Positions 7,078 through 13,949 of a DNA stretch of 44,510 nucleotides are shown here, piece after piece. Both the position numbers and the translations under genes were made by a program. Every line of letters starts with the position of its first letter. The first letter of the stretch is position 1. Source of the stretch: a bacterium (GTDB taxonomy: Bacteria; UBA10199; 2-02-FULL-44-16; JAAZCA01). Location: positions 1 through 44,510 of the forward strand of contig JBAZOP010000020.1 of the NCBI GenBank assembly GCA_041648665.1, written 5' to 3'. The notes beneath the pieces were generated by a model. It did not search any database and was not told the DNA's origin. It was given only the letters and a program-made list of their open reading frames with translations.

Positions 7078-8229
7078 ATGGACAACCCAACCCTCGACGT
7101 TCAGGTGCTATCGGGCGACCTTCGCGCCGCACTGGCGAACGTGAAGCGGGCGATCAACCCGCGCTCTAGTCTCCCCATACTCACCTATGGCATGGTCGAG
7201 ACTGACAACGGGCGGCTCACCCTGCGCGGCACGAACCTGGAGGTAGCAATCTCGCAGACTATCAGCGCTAAGGTAGCGGGCGAAGGTCGCGCCGTTATCC
7301 CCGTGCATCAGTTGGCCGCCTCGCTCCCCGCCAAACCCGCCGGGCCGGTGCGTATCACAGCCAACGGTCAGGACGTATCCGTTACGCTGCCGGGCGGCGC
7401 AGTGCTCAACTATCACACCGAGGCGCCGGAGGACTATCCGTCTCCGGTGCGCCCGCCCGATCGTGAGCCTGACGCCTACTGGGCCGGGCAGGAGTTGGCC
7501 CGTGCCGCCTCGGTAGTGGCCCGCGCCGCCGCACCCGACCAGGAGCGCCCGATATTGGCGGGTGTACAAGTGGAGTTTGGCGAAGGCCGGGCCACTATGG
7601 CAGCCGCCGACAGCTTCCGGCTTGCACTCTATCACCTGGAGGCCGGTGCCACCGGGCCAAAGCGCAGCATCATCGTCCCCGCCGCTTCACTGCGGATACT
7701 GGCGCAACTAATCGGCAGGCCCGCCAAGCTGGCAGTAGATAACGAGCCAGTCAGCATGTGGATACTGGAGGAGCGGAGCCAGGTCGTGTTCTCTAGTGGC
7801 CCCTGGGTACTGGTATCGCAGCTGGTGAAGGGAGTGTTCCCCGACTATCGCCAGATCATCCCTCACACTAGCACGGCGCACGTCATCCCAACGGGCGAAT
7901 TGCTGAACGCCGTCAAGGTTATGCGCCCGATGGCGAAGCAGGCCAACGGCATACTCCGCTTTGCCTCGACTGACCAGAAGCCCGGCACGCTCGGAGTCTC
8001 GGCAGTGGCAAGCGGCGAAGGCGAGGGCGTGGTATGGGTGCGGACTGATAGCCCGCTGCCCTATCGCTTCGCCCTCAATAGTAAGTACGCCCTTGACGCA
8101 CTGGAGACTATCGGCACTGACCGCCTGATACTGGGCCTCAATGGCGGGCCATCCTCGCCGGTCACGATCCAGCCTACTGACGGGGAACTGCTGACCTGGG
8201 TCATCATGCCCATGTATGTGGCCGACTAG
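7078..8229 (+). CDS. dnaN: DNA polymerase III beta subunit homologue (sliding clamp)
   Basis: 383 residues, the usual length of bacterial beta clamps (three repeated clamp domains of ~120 residues). Recognisable parts are the N-terminal domain (ANVKRAINPRSSLPILT, then LTLRGTNLEVAI), the central AAADSFRLALYHL and FPDYRQIIP segments, and the typical C-terminal P-M end (VIMPMYVAD). The clamp encircles DNA and tethers polymerase. No DNA polymerase gene is seen here, so it probably works with the host replisome. ATG 7078 has AAGGAGG upstream. A full-length bacterial-type clamp is uncommon in a phage of this size. Confidence 0.95.
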   Translation: MDNPTLDVQVLSGDLRAALANVKRAINPRSSLPILTYGMVETDNGRLTLRGTNLEVAISQTISAKVAGEGRAVIPVHQLAASLPAKPAGPVRITANGQDVSVTLPGGAVLNYHTEAPEDYPSPVRPPDREPDAYWAGQELARAASVVARAAAPDQERPILAGVQVEFGEGRATMAAADSFRLALYHLEAGATGPKRSIIVPAASLRILAQLIGRPAKLAVDNEPVSMWILEERSQVVFSSGPWVLVSQLVKGVFPDYRQIIPHTSTAHVIPTGELLNAVKVMRPMAKQANGILRFASTDQKPGTLGVSAVASGEGEGVVWVRTDSPLPYRFALNSKYALDALETIGTDRLILGLNGGPSSPVTIQPTDGELLTWVIMPMYVAD

Positions 8230-8242
8230 CCTAGCACTCGCA

Positions 8243-8263
8243 GGGGCGGGCCTGTCCCGCCCC
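8243..8263 (+). terminator. Intercistronic GC-rich hairpin after dnaN
   Basis: GGGGCGGG-CCTGT-CCCGCCCC, an 8-bp stem with a five-base loop, 13 bases after the clamp stop and before the next gene. No T-tract follows, so partial termination or 3'-end protection is likelier than full stop. Confidence 0.55.
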
Positions 8264-8286
8264 ACTACTGACAAGGAGACTAGCCC

Positions 8287-8484
8287 ATGACTGACAAGCC
8301 TAAGCAGTTGGCCCTAATGATCCGGCCTACCCGCTCCGATCTAGCCCTGCTAGACCGGCTGACTAGCGCCTACCGCACCAGCAAGGTGGGGGCAATCCGC
8401 CTGGCACTGGCCTACTTGGCCCAGCACGGCCCGCTCAAAGTAGAGATACCCGCCGATGATGATGAGACCGAGAAGGAGGCATGA
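8287..8484 (+). CDS. Ribbon-helix-helix-like small DNA-binding protein
   Basis: 65 residues. The centre (RPTRSDLALLDRLTSAY, then TSKVGAIRLALAYLAQ) fits the beta-strand, helix A, turn, helix B layout of Arc/CopG-type regulators. A short acidic C-terminal tail follows. It is preceded by an AAGGAG ribosome site and follows dnaN. It could autoregulate this operon through the palindrome at 6328-6347; that link is only inferred. Confidence 0.7.
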   Translation: MTDKPKQLALMIRPTRSDLALLDRLTSAYRTSKVGAIRLALAYLAQHGPLKVEIPADDDETEKEA

Positions 8485-8487
8485 CCC

Positions 8488-8532
8488 ATGTCCTACCCCA
8501 GGACTAGGCCACCACCAGGCCCGCCTAACTAG
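8488..8532 (+). CDS. Possible 14-residue proline-rich mini-ORF
   Basis: ATG at 8488 follows AAGGAGG with an eight-base spacer. The product is 14 residues with a run of prolines (RPPPGPP). Its stop codon lies in the loop of the terminator hairpin at 8518-8538. The proline stretch could slow ribosomes over the hairpin. It may equally be chance. Confidence 0.35.
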   Translation: MSYPRTRPPPGPPN

Positions 8533-8538
8533 CGGGCC
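8518..8538. terminator. Convergent-operon terminator hairpin
   Basis: GGCCCGC-CTAACTA-GCGGGCC, a perfect 7-bp stem at the meeting point of the rightward clamp operon and the leftward holin gene. The holin stop codon is in the loop. A CT-rich stretch follows on the plus strand. Confidence 0.65.
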
Positions 8539-8926
8539 CTTCCCCCTTCCCCCTGAGCACTGCGATGGCATCCACTAGCACCTGCGGTAGCGGTACACCC
8601 GCCTCGCCTAGGTTCTCCGTCACGCTGATCGCCTCGATGGCACAGTACCACATGGCACCGGCGTCTCGCAGGTGCAGCCCCGCACCCGTAAGGCAGTCAA
8701 CTTGGGCCAGCAGGAATACGGCCAGCCACGTTGCTACTTTCTTGCTCAGACCGCGCCACCCCACGCACGAGGATACCCTACCCTCTGGGATGGCTGCGGC
8801 TATGCCCGATGCTATGTCTAGAAACTGTAGGACTAACAGACCTGTGAGCAACGGACTCCAGCCTCCGAGTAGGGCGACGATGGCAGCGAGCACGGCGGCT
8901 AGAGCGTACTTCAATTGCAAGAACAT
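8525..8926 (-). CDS. Holin, phage holin family 4-like
   Basis: 133 residues with three or so hydrophobic segments (about residues 7-30, 30-50 and 65-85). It has the family pattern: a VGWRGLSKKVAT motif between segments, aspartates near AQVDCLTG, and a conserved amphipathic end (AIEAISVTENLGEAGVPLP). Holins pierce the inner membrane at lysis time. The gene is far from the endolysin (23244-24764), an unusual separation in the linear map, and has its own long leader with hairpins (8956-9004). AGAGG precedes the ATG. Confidence 0.88.
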   Translation of the reverse strand: MFLQLKYALAAVLAAIVALLGGWSPLLTGLLVLQFLDIASGIAAAIPEGRVSSCVGWRGLSKKVATWLAVFLLAQVDCLTGAGLHLRDAGAMWYCAIEAISVTENLGEAGVPLPQVLVDAIAVLRGKGEGPAS

Positions 8927-9234
8927 AGGCGGCCTCTAACGGTAGGATGGGGAGCGGGCGGGGACTGCGCCGTCACCCGCCCATTGCGGTGCCGCTGGGC
9001 ACCGGCATGGCATATGGGGTGGGGTAGGATTTGCACCTGTTGACTGTCCAGCCCGCATGGGCGAGAGTTACGACTGTTACGCTCCCACCTAGTACACTGC
9101 CCTGCGATGGCCGGTCATGACTCCGGCCACCCACAGGGGCGGGGCATCCACCTTGCGTGCCGACGTGAATCCCCTAAAGTCCCGCCGTGTTCCGCTTGAC
9201 TCCGCACGCACAGAGGCTTGGCGGGATCTATTTC
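8927..9234. other. Structured non-coding leader upstream of the holin
   Basis: 308 bases without a convincing gene. Two GC-rich hairpins lie close to the holin start: GGGCGGG/CCCGCCC (8956-8962 with 8976-8982) and CGGTGCC-GCTG-GGCACCG (8987-9004). Further up, 9018-9089 is bounded by a 7-bp complementary pair (GGTGGGG/TCCCACC) and has tRNA-like length, but no proper arms fold. A control region for holin expression is plausible. Confidence 0.5.
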
Positions 9235-9549
9235 TTACCAGTAACACCACTCGCAGAGCAGGTCGCCCTCATCATCGTGCCACTCGTGGCCGGGCGGGAT
9301 GTAGCGCCCACATTCCAGACAATGACGGCCATCCTCGACTATCACCCGATGGTTGCGAGTTGAGGATGCCCGCTCGTCTAGCACCGGCCAATCAGCGTCA
9401 TGTCGGTCGGCGGGGTACTGCCGGGCACACTCGGGGCAGAGCGTGACATCATCGTCCGAGAACAACACCACCCCGCACTCCCGGCACCGGCGAACCGGGC
9501 CATCATAGCGGGACTGCCTTACTACTCCGAGCTTGCGCCTGCGTGCGAT
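9235..9549 (-). CDS. Zinc-ribbon protein, probably started at a non-AUG codon
   Basis: The frame contains four paired cysteine motifs: CREC, CPEC, CLEC and CEWC. The last part (CGRYIPPGHEWHDDEG) resembles a LIM or ribbon finger. GTG at 9471 would cut off the first pair (CREC) and leave the second without a partner, so translation should begin upstream. The frame is open only to 9552, and no ATG, GTG or TTG occurs before it. ATC at 9547-9549 lies seven bases after AAGAGG and just downstream of a TATAAT promoter. I use it provisionally. A sequence variant of an ATG is the alternative. Function unknown; DNA, RNA or protein binding is likely. Confidence 0.6.
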   Translation of the reverse strand: MARRRKLGVVRQSRYDGPVRRCRECGVVLFSDDDVTLCPECARQYPADRHDADWPVLDERASSTRNHRVIVEDGRHCLECGRYIPPGHEWHDDEGDLLCEWCYW

Positions 9550-9567
9550 ATTCTAGCCTCTTGTGTA

Positions 9568-9576
9568 ATTATACCA
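9568..9576 (-). promoter_or_regulatory. Extended -10 promoter for the zinc-ribbon gene
   Basis: On the minus strand TGG-TATAAT (an extended -10) sits about 20 bases upstream of the presumed start. The -35 region coincides with the GTTCGC-TAG-GCGAAC palindrome at 9586-9600, which could be its operator. Confidence 0.55.
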
Positions 9577-9580
9577 CAGC

Positions 9581-9811
9581 CTAGTGTTCGCTAGGCGAAC
9601 CATCGCCCGCTTCCTGCATATCCATCAGCATCCACACTCCCTTGTCCTGGACTAGCGGGAGGTAGGTGGACATGCGGTCGAGCACCGTCCAGGTAGCGGA
9701 GCGGGTGTAACCGATGAGCTTTTGCGCCTGCTTGGTGGTCAGCCCTTCCCCATGTAGCAGGTGCCAGCACAGGCGGCACACTGCCTCGGTGGTGGTGAGC
9801 CGGTCAGTCAC
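9581..9811 (-). CDS. Small winged-helix/HTH protein
   Basis: 76 residues from a GTG that overlaps the end of the preceding gene. The sequence LTTKQAQKLIGYTRSATWTVLDRMST has the spacing of a helix-turn-helix, followed by the strand-like LPLVQDKGVWML of a wing. An N-terminal Cys-rich helix (AVCRLCWHLL) precedes. Probably a transcription regulator. Its stop codon starts the palindrome at 9586-9600. Confidence 0.65.
   Translation of the reverse strand: MTDRLTTTEAVCRLCWHLLHGEGLTTKQAQKLIGYTRSATWTVLDRMSTYLPLVQDKGVWMLMDMQEAGDGSPSEH
9586..9600. repeat. GTTCGC-TAG-GCGAAC palindrome
   Basis: Perfect six-base arms and a three-base centre at the 3' end of the HTH gene, in the -35 position of the next promoter. 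It belongs to the TTCGC-n-GCGAA family also found at 5270-5305 and 14799-14811. Confidence 0.7.
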
Positions 9812-10253
9812 CAAGCGCCAATGCCAGGTCGCAGTTGGGGGAGTGGCCGTCTTCTCGCGGCTTGTCACATATAGCGCAGAAATACCAAGGTGGGTCGCCG
9901 TCGTCGCTGTAGTAGGGTTGCCACTCCATCTGTCGCAGAAGTGCCCGTAGTACCTGATTGTCCCCACGGAAACGATCGGCTATGTCTGCAACGGCGGCGT
10001 CAAACATCTGCACGCCACGCAAGTGCTCTACCTCGTCGAGCAGGTCGGGTATGTCGGTGCGTGATTCGGCTGCCAGCGCGGCGTTTGCGATACACTGCGG
10101 GCATATGTCCTCAGCGTCGCCCAAGTACGCAGCGTTGTGGCCACCGAACACCAATCTCCAACTGCCGTCGTCTCGGTCGGCAACCTCCCACGGCCCCGGC
10201 GTAGCCCTCTGCACCCGTGCCTTGATCTCCTTCAGCCGCTCATCGGATAGCAT
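9804..10253 (-). CDS. Ead/Ea22-like protein with C-terminal zinc motif
   Basis: 149 residues. The start (LSDERLKEIKARVQRATPGPWEV) and middle (AANAALAAESRTDIPDLLDEVEHLR, in two parts) are the hallmark pattern of Ead/Ea22-like phage proteins of unknown role. The C-terminus has CAIC...H...C, a probable zinc site. ATG has AGGAGG six bases upstream and overlaps the aminotransferase end by 14 bases. Two shorter relatives lie at 13174-13467 and 13448-13738. Confidence 0.8.
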   Translation of the reverse strand: MLSDERLKEIKARVQRATPGPWEVADRDDGSWRLVFGGHNAAYLGDAEDICPQCIANAALAAESRTDIPDLLDEVEHLRGVQMFDAAVADIADRFRGDNQVLRALLRQMEWQPYYSDDGDPPWYFCAICDKPREDGHSPNCDLALALGD

Positions 10254-11301
10254 CGACAGCCTCCTTCAGTGCCTTGCTAACCTCAGCCACATCATCCCGT
10301 GTCATCTGCACCGCGCTGGGCAGGGAGAGGGCGTGGTCGTAGATGTACCAGGAGTTCGGCCTGGTGCGCCTAGCGTGGCGCTCGCCCCGGTGGTCGTGGA
10401 TCAACTGGCCGGAGATGGGGCGGAACATGCGCCGGGTCTCTATGCCCCGGTCTAGCAACTTGTCATGCACGGCGTCAGGGTCTACGCCTTCGGGAAGGAG
10501 CACGTTAGTCAGCCACCAGGCGGGGAACACGTCGCCCTGCGCCTCTTCTTGGAAGCGCCACCCGTCTAGCGTCTCCCTGTACCATGTGTTGAGGTCTTCC
10601 TTCTTCTCGGTTAGCTCCTCTATGCGATCCAGTTGCCCACATAGCAGGGCAGCACCGATAGGGTTGGGCCTGGCGTTCAGCCCTACCCGCTCGTGATTGA
10701 AACTCTTGCCCCGCCTGCCCTGATCCCATAGCAACTTTGCTATGTCGTACACCTGATCGTCGTCGGTCAGCAGCAGGCCGCCCTCGCCAGCGCCCAGGTT
10801 CTTGCTGCCGTTGAAGGAGAAGCACGCGATCCACCCGTGCCGCCCCACATCATCAGTGCCCAGGGCTTCGGCTGCATCCACGATGGCCCGCTCTGTTGGC
10901 ACGGTAGCCACGTTCCCGAACAGGTGAACGGGGGTGTAGATGTAACTGCCGCTCTCCGTCCACGCCCGTACCGTCCAGGTGTCGGGGTCTACATCCTCAG
11001 TCGTGACGGTCAGGCCAGCACGGGCGGCGGCGTTGGCGGTGGCCCCGAACGTCAGGTCGGGCATCACCACAATGCGGTTGCTCGTGAGTTCGAAGGCGGC
11101 ACGGTAGGCCAAGTACAAGGCGGCATCACAACTGGACGTGTACAAGGCGTGCTTGCGGCCATAGGTTTTGCAGAACCAGCCTTCGCAGCCCTCGATGTAG
11201 GCACGCCACTTTGGCCCCTGGCAGTTCCGCATCCAATCGAGAACACATTCCTCTTCAGCCTCGCCATAGTCGGCACGGGCGAGGGGGTAGCGGATTGCCA
11301 C
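10240..11301 (-). CDS. DegT/DnrJ/EryC1/StrS-family sugar aminotransferase
   Basis: PLP-dependent fold-type I enzyme that converts keto-sugars on nucleotide carriers to amino-sugars. 353 residues from GTG 11301 (AGGAG seven bases upstream, TAGTG overlap with the acetyltransferase stop). The PLP lysine is K167 in FSFNGSKNLGAGEGG. The cofactor aspartate lies in VDAAEA (142-147). The substrate loop and C-terminal domain (RRMFRPISGQL) are intact. The next gene upstream is an acetyltransferase, and then comes a glycosyltransferase, so together they could make and attach an N-acetylated amino-sugar. The host must supply the keto-sugar. Confidence 0.93.
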   Translation of the reverse strand: MAIRYPLARADYGEAEEECVLDWMRNCQGPKWRAYIEGCEGWFCKTYGRKHALYTSSCDAALYLAYRAAFELTSNRIVVMPDLTFGATANAAARAGLTVTTEDVDPDTWTVRAWTESGSYIYTPVHLFGNVATVPTERAIVDAAEALGTDDVGRHGWIACFSFNGSKNLGAGEGGLLLTDDDQVYDIAKLLWDQGRRGKSFNHERVGLNARPNPIGAALLCGQLDRIEELTEKKEDLNTWYRETLDGWRFQEEAQGDVFPAWWLTNVLLPEGVDPDAVHDKLLDRGIETRRMFRPISGQLIHDHRGERHARRTRPNSWYIYDHALSLPSAVQMTRDDVAEVSKALKEAVDAIR

Positions 11302-11990
11302 TACCCTTCTCCTGTTACCGCAGCGTACAGCGCATTCCATACAGCCGTGCCACTGCCCTGTATCGGCTCGTCCTTTTCAAGTCGAGCTTCCATTTCGTAG
11401 CACGAATTGGGATACAAATGGGACCACTTGCCAGGCACGAACTCAAAGCCGAGCTTGCTATACCACGCCTGGGCCACGGTATTCGCAGGCTTAGGGTGAA
11501 CCACCCAACTGCTAGGGCGCACCATGCGGCTGAGCATGGCGTAGGTGCGTGACATGCTGCCCTTGCCATCGGGCCAACCCCGCAGGATGCCGTCCAGTTC
11601 GCACCGGGGCCACGACTCCCGGTCTAGCCTGAAGCCCATGTGCCCTATCGGATGCCCGGCAAGCAACTGGCCTTCGGGGTAGATCAAGTAGATGATGCGG
11701 GGGTAGGGGAAGTAACTGATGTCGAGCCACTTGGTATAGGTCTCGGCGTTCACGGTGGCCGGATCGGCGGGGTAGGCGTCCTTCGCCTCGTGCCGCCACG
11801 ATGCCAGCATACCTACTAGGTCGGGATTGATAGCCAGCAGGTCACGGGTGATAGGCACAAGTGTGATGCCCTCCTGCACGGCGTAGTGCAGGGCCTCACT
11901 CTCGTTCTTCTGGTACTCGATCCAGTCCACACGGTCGTCGTAGGTGTAGCGCTGTGTCCAGTAGGTGTACCAGAGGTCGGGTGTCAGCAC
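11301..11990 (-). CDS. GNAT-family N-acetyltransferase
   Basis: 229 residues, GTG start overlapping the glycosyltransferase end by seven bases. The second half shows GNAT features: a beta-bulge strand (GHMGFRLD), a region before the acetyl-CoA-binding helix (GWPDGKGSMSRTYAMLSRM), then the characteristic NTVAQAWYSKLGFEFVPG near the C-terminus. The likely substrate is the amino-sugar made by the neighbouring DegT enzyme; that is inferred from the tight gene order. Confidence 0.8.
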   Translation of the reverse strand: MLTPDLWYTYWTQRYTYDDRVDWIEYQKNESEALHYAVQEGITLVPITRDLLAINPDLVGMLASWRHEAKDAYPADPATVNAETYTKWLDISYFPYPRIIYLIYPEGQLLAGHPIGHMGFRLDRESWPRCELDGILRGWPDGKGSMSRTYAMLSRMVRPSSWVVHPKPANTVAQAWYSKLGFEFVPGKWSHLYPNSCYEMEARLEKDEPIQGSGTAVWNALYAAVTGEG

Positions 11991-12871
11991 TGCGTATCCT
12001 CCACGAATCGGGCCAACTGCTCTCGGCTCTGCGCTTCGGCCTCAGCGTAGCGCCTACTCACGGCGTTCTCTCCGTTGCTGTCCGGCTCCACTTCCAACCG
12101 TGCCCGCTCCACCTCCAGTTCGTCGTACCCAAACGCTACCCCTACCAGGCCCAACCGACTCGCCTCGTACTGCTTCCTGGTGAACATGGAGTTCTCTGGT
12201 AGGATGGCGTAGCACCCACATAGCCCCGCCTCGGACATGATGAACGTGTCATAGTCCAGGCACAGCACATACTCCCGTGCCCGTAGGTAGCCCGCTAGTT
12301 CCTGCCGGTGGTGCGGCAACCCGAAGCGGAACCTGTGTATCTTGGGCAGCAACTTGGCTCCGTTGGGGATCGGGTCTATCCACTTGTGCGGCTGGTGATA
12401 CAGGCAGCCGCCCTGCTTGGCCGGTAGGTCACGGGCATGGAACCACTGGTGCTCTACCGCTGGTAGGTACAACTCAGGGGCGTCCAACTCAGGCATCTTC
12501 GCCTTGTGGAACACATAGACCTGCTCCCCTTCCACTTCCCCTGGCGTCCACGCTGTGCCCTCTATGTTGCGTTGTGTACCAGGAGGGGCCAGTACCCAGC
12601 GGATCACCCGCTTGGCACCAAAGGGATTGCCCGGCACCACTTCGGGATACACCACGGGCGCACCCTTCTCTAGCCAGTAGCGGAACTTCTCCATCTCCAT
12701 GACGGGGACGTTCAGCCCGCCCAGGTCGTAGCCCGTGTTGAGGTCATAGCCTGGCTGCATGTAGGCCCGCTGGCCCATAGCATTGAGGTTGTGTACCAGA
12801 TGGGCTAGTACCCGCTGGCCCCCGGACGTGGGGTCGAACCTAGCCCCGGCGACGATGTACGGTCTACTCAT
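11984..12871 (-). CDS. GT4-like glycosyltransferase
   Basis: 295 residues from ATG 12871 (AGGGGG six bases upstream). The N-terminus (ARFDPTSGGQRVLAHLVHNL) has the GG-x-x-x-L loop of GT-B glycosyltransferases. The C-terminal half (LDYDTFIMSEAGLCGCYAILPENS) matches the donor-binding region where an acidic residue holds the sugar nucleotide. It overlaps the nuclease gene upstream and the acetyltransferase downstream, forming a sugar-modification cassette. The acceptor (host surface glycan, DNA or virion protein) cannot be told from sequence. Confidence 0.78.
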   Translation of the reverse strand: MSRPYIVAGARFDPTSGGQRVLAHLVHNLNAMGQRAYMQPGYDLNTGYDLGGLNVPVMEMEKFRYWLEKGAPVVYPEVVPGNPFGAKRVIRWVLAPPGTQRNIEGTAWTPGEVEGEQVYVFHKAKMPELDAPELYLPAVEHQWFHARDLPAKQGGCLYHQPHKWIDPIPNGAKLLPKIHRFRFGLPHHRQELAGYLRAREYVLCLDYDTFIMSEAGLCGCYAILPENSMFTRKQYEASRLGLVGVAFGYDELEVERARLEVEPDSNGENAVSRRYAEAEAQSREQLARFVEDTQC

Positions 12872-13181
12872 GCTCACCCCCTAACGCTCGCTCGATGTAG
12901 CCCAGTGCCGTGCCATCCTCGATCATCTCTGGCGTGACCCGCACGATGCGCCAACCACGGGCCGCTGCTTCGCTGTACTTCTCGCAGTCCTTACCGAACC
13001 CGATCGGCGAGGTGTGGCGGCCACCTACCCAGCGACCGCCTTCCACTTCCACCGCTACCATCTTGTCAGGCCAAGCGAAATCTAAGCGCCAGCGCCGCTC
13101 GCAGAAACGGTGTTCGCGCACCGGCTCCGGCAACCCAGCGGCGCGGATGTGCAGCGCCAGCGCGTCCTCGGCCTCACTCAT
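12864..13181 (-). CDS. Vsr/DUF559-like endonuclease
   Basis: 105 residues from ATG 13181. The RRWRLDFAWP strand (D34) followed by AVEVEGGRW (E45, E47) and the GRHTSPIGFGKDCEKY helix are the catalytic core of PD-(D/E)XK enzymes of the DUF559/very-short-patch type seen in many phages. It ends with a conserved GWRIVRVTPEMI strand and helix. Role may be DNA repair, resolution or attack on foreign DNA. It is embedded in the early operon by 8-base overlaps on both sides. Confidence 0.82.
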   Translation of the reverse strand: MSEAEDALALHIRAAGLPEPVREHRFCERRWRLDFAWPDKMVAVEVEGGRWVGGRHTSPIGFGKDCEKYSEAAARGWRIVRVTPEMIEDGTALGYIERALGGEHE

Positions 13182-13467
13182 CCGCGCCTCGCAGCGCCGC
13201 GTCCAGGGCACAGTCGGGGGCGTGGTCTGGCTGGTGCCCTTCGCAGTACGGGCATGAGTTCCAGCGGTCGTCCCCTGTGTCGCCGCTCCACTCCACCTCT
13301 CGCAGCACGCCCTCCAGCCGGGCCACGCGGGCACGCAGGCGGTCTACCTCGGCCAACAGGTGCGGTATGTCATCGCCCGCCGCTACAAGATCGTCGTATG
13401 TCTCTATGCCCTTCTCCCACCGCGCCCATATCTGCTTCAGGTCGGCGTCACTCAGTGGCGTCGTCAT
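13174..13467 (-). CDS. Ead-like small protein with zinc motif
   Basis: 97 residues. Shares the LSDxxLKxI start and the IPHLLAEVDRLRARVARLE coiled segment with the Ead-like protein at 9804-10253, and ends with CPYC...H...C. Probably a duplicated and shortened relative. It overlaps both neighbours. Function unknown. Confidence 0.75.
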   Translation of the reverse strand: MTTPLSDADLKQIWARWEKGIETYDDLVAAGDDIPHLLAEVDRLRARVARLEGVLREVEWSGDTGDDRWNSCPYCEGHQPDHAPDCALDAALRGADE

Positions 13468-13738
13468 CGGCGGCCCCCTTGTCAGCCAACCACATCTCAG
13501 GTGGCGGGCCTTCGTGCGTCCATATTGTGCCTGGCCCGTAATCTGGGCGCTTAGGCTTGGCCGCTTCGAGCGCCATACGTAGCCGCTCCACCTCGGCCAG
13601 GAGGTCTATTGACGCCCCGACCAGGAACAGTATGGTACGCCGCTCTTCGTTCCGTGGTTGGCCCGCGTGTAGCGCATACTCCCACTCGCACCGCGCCCTA
13701 ATCTCGCGCAGCCGCTCGTCACTCAGTAGCGTCGTCAT
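13448..13738 (-). CDS. Ead-like small protein
   Basis: 96 residues from ATG 13738 (AGGAGG six bases upstream). The start LSDERLREIRARCEWEY is nearly the same as in the 9804 and 13174 genes, followed by the same IDLLAEVERLRMALE helix. It then diverges into a hydrophilic tail and lacks the cysteine motif. Function unknown. Confidence 0.75.
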   Translation of the reverse strand: MTTLLSDERLREIRARCEWEYALHAGQPRNEERRTILFLVGASIDLLAEVERLRMALEAAKPKRPDYGPGTIWTHEGPPPEMWLADKGAADDDATE

Positions 13739-13748
13739 TCGTGGCCTC

Positions 13749-13946
13749 CTAGCTGCACCGCTCGACAGTACGCAACAGGTACTCCAGCCGTTCCACTTCG
13801 GCCTCCAACTCCGCAATCCTCTCCCGCGCATGATCCAGGCAGCAGGAACCGTCCGGTGCGGCGACGTGCATCGTCTCCCCGTCCAGCGCCACGGACGCGG
13901 CGGCTTCGCGCAACAGGTCTAGGCTCATCCAGATAGGTTCACTCAT
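13749..13946 (-). CDS. Small coiled-coil protein (65 aa)
   Basis: Not recognised. It carries a CCLDHARERIAELEAEVER coiled-coil segment like the helices of the neighbouring Ead-like proteins, so it may be a distant member of the same group. Start ATG lies shortly after the stop of the DUF5131 gene. Confidence 0.65.
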   Translation of the reverse strand: MSEPIWMSLDLLREAAASVALDGETMHVAAPDGSCCLDHARERIAELEAEVERLEYLLRTVERCS

Positions 13947-13949
13947 CGG

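Noticed and set aside
9018..9090. tRNA-like element on either strand (72-73 bases, 7-bp end pairing, TGCAAAT near a T-loop position)
   Set aside because: The anticodon arm has only a 4-bp stem with a 4-base loop, and D and T arms do not fold on either strand. Kept only as a structured leader.
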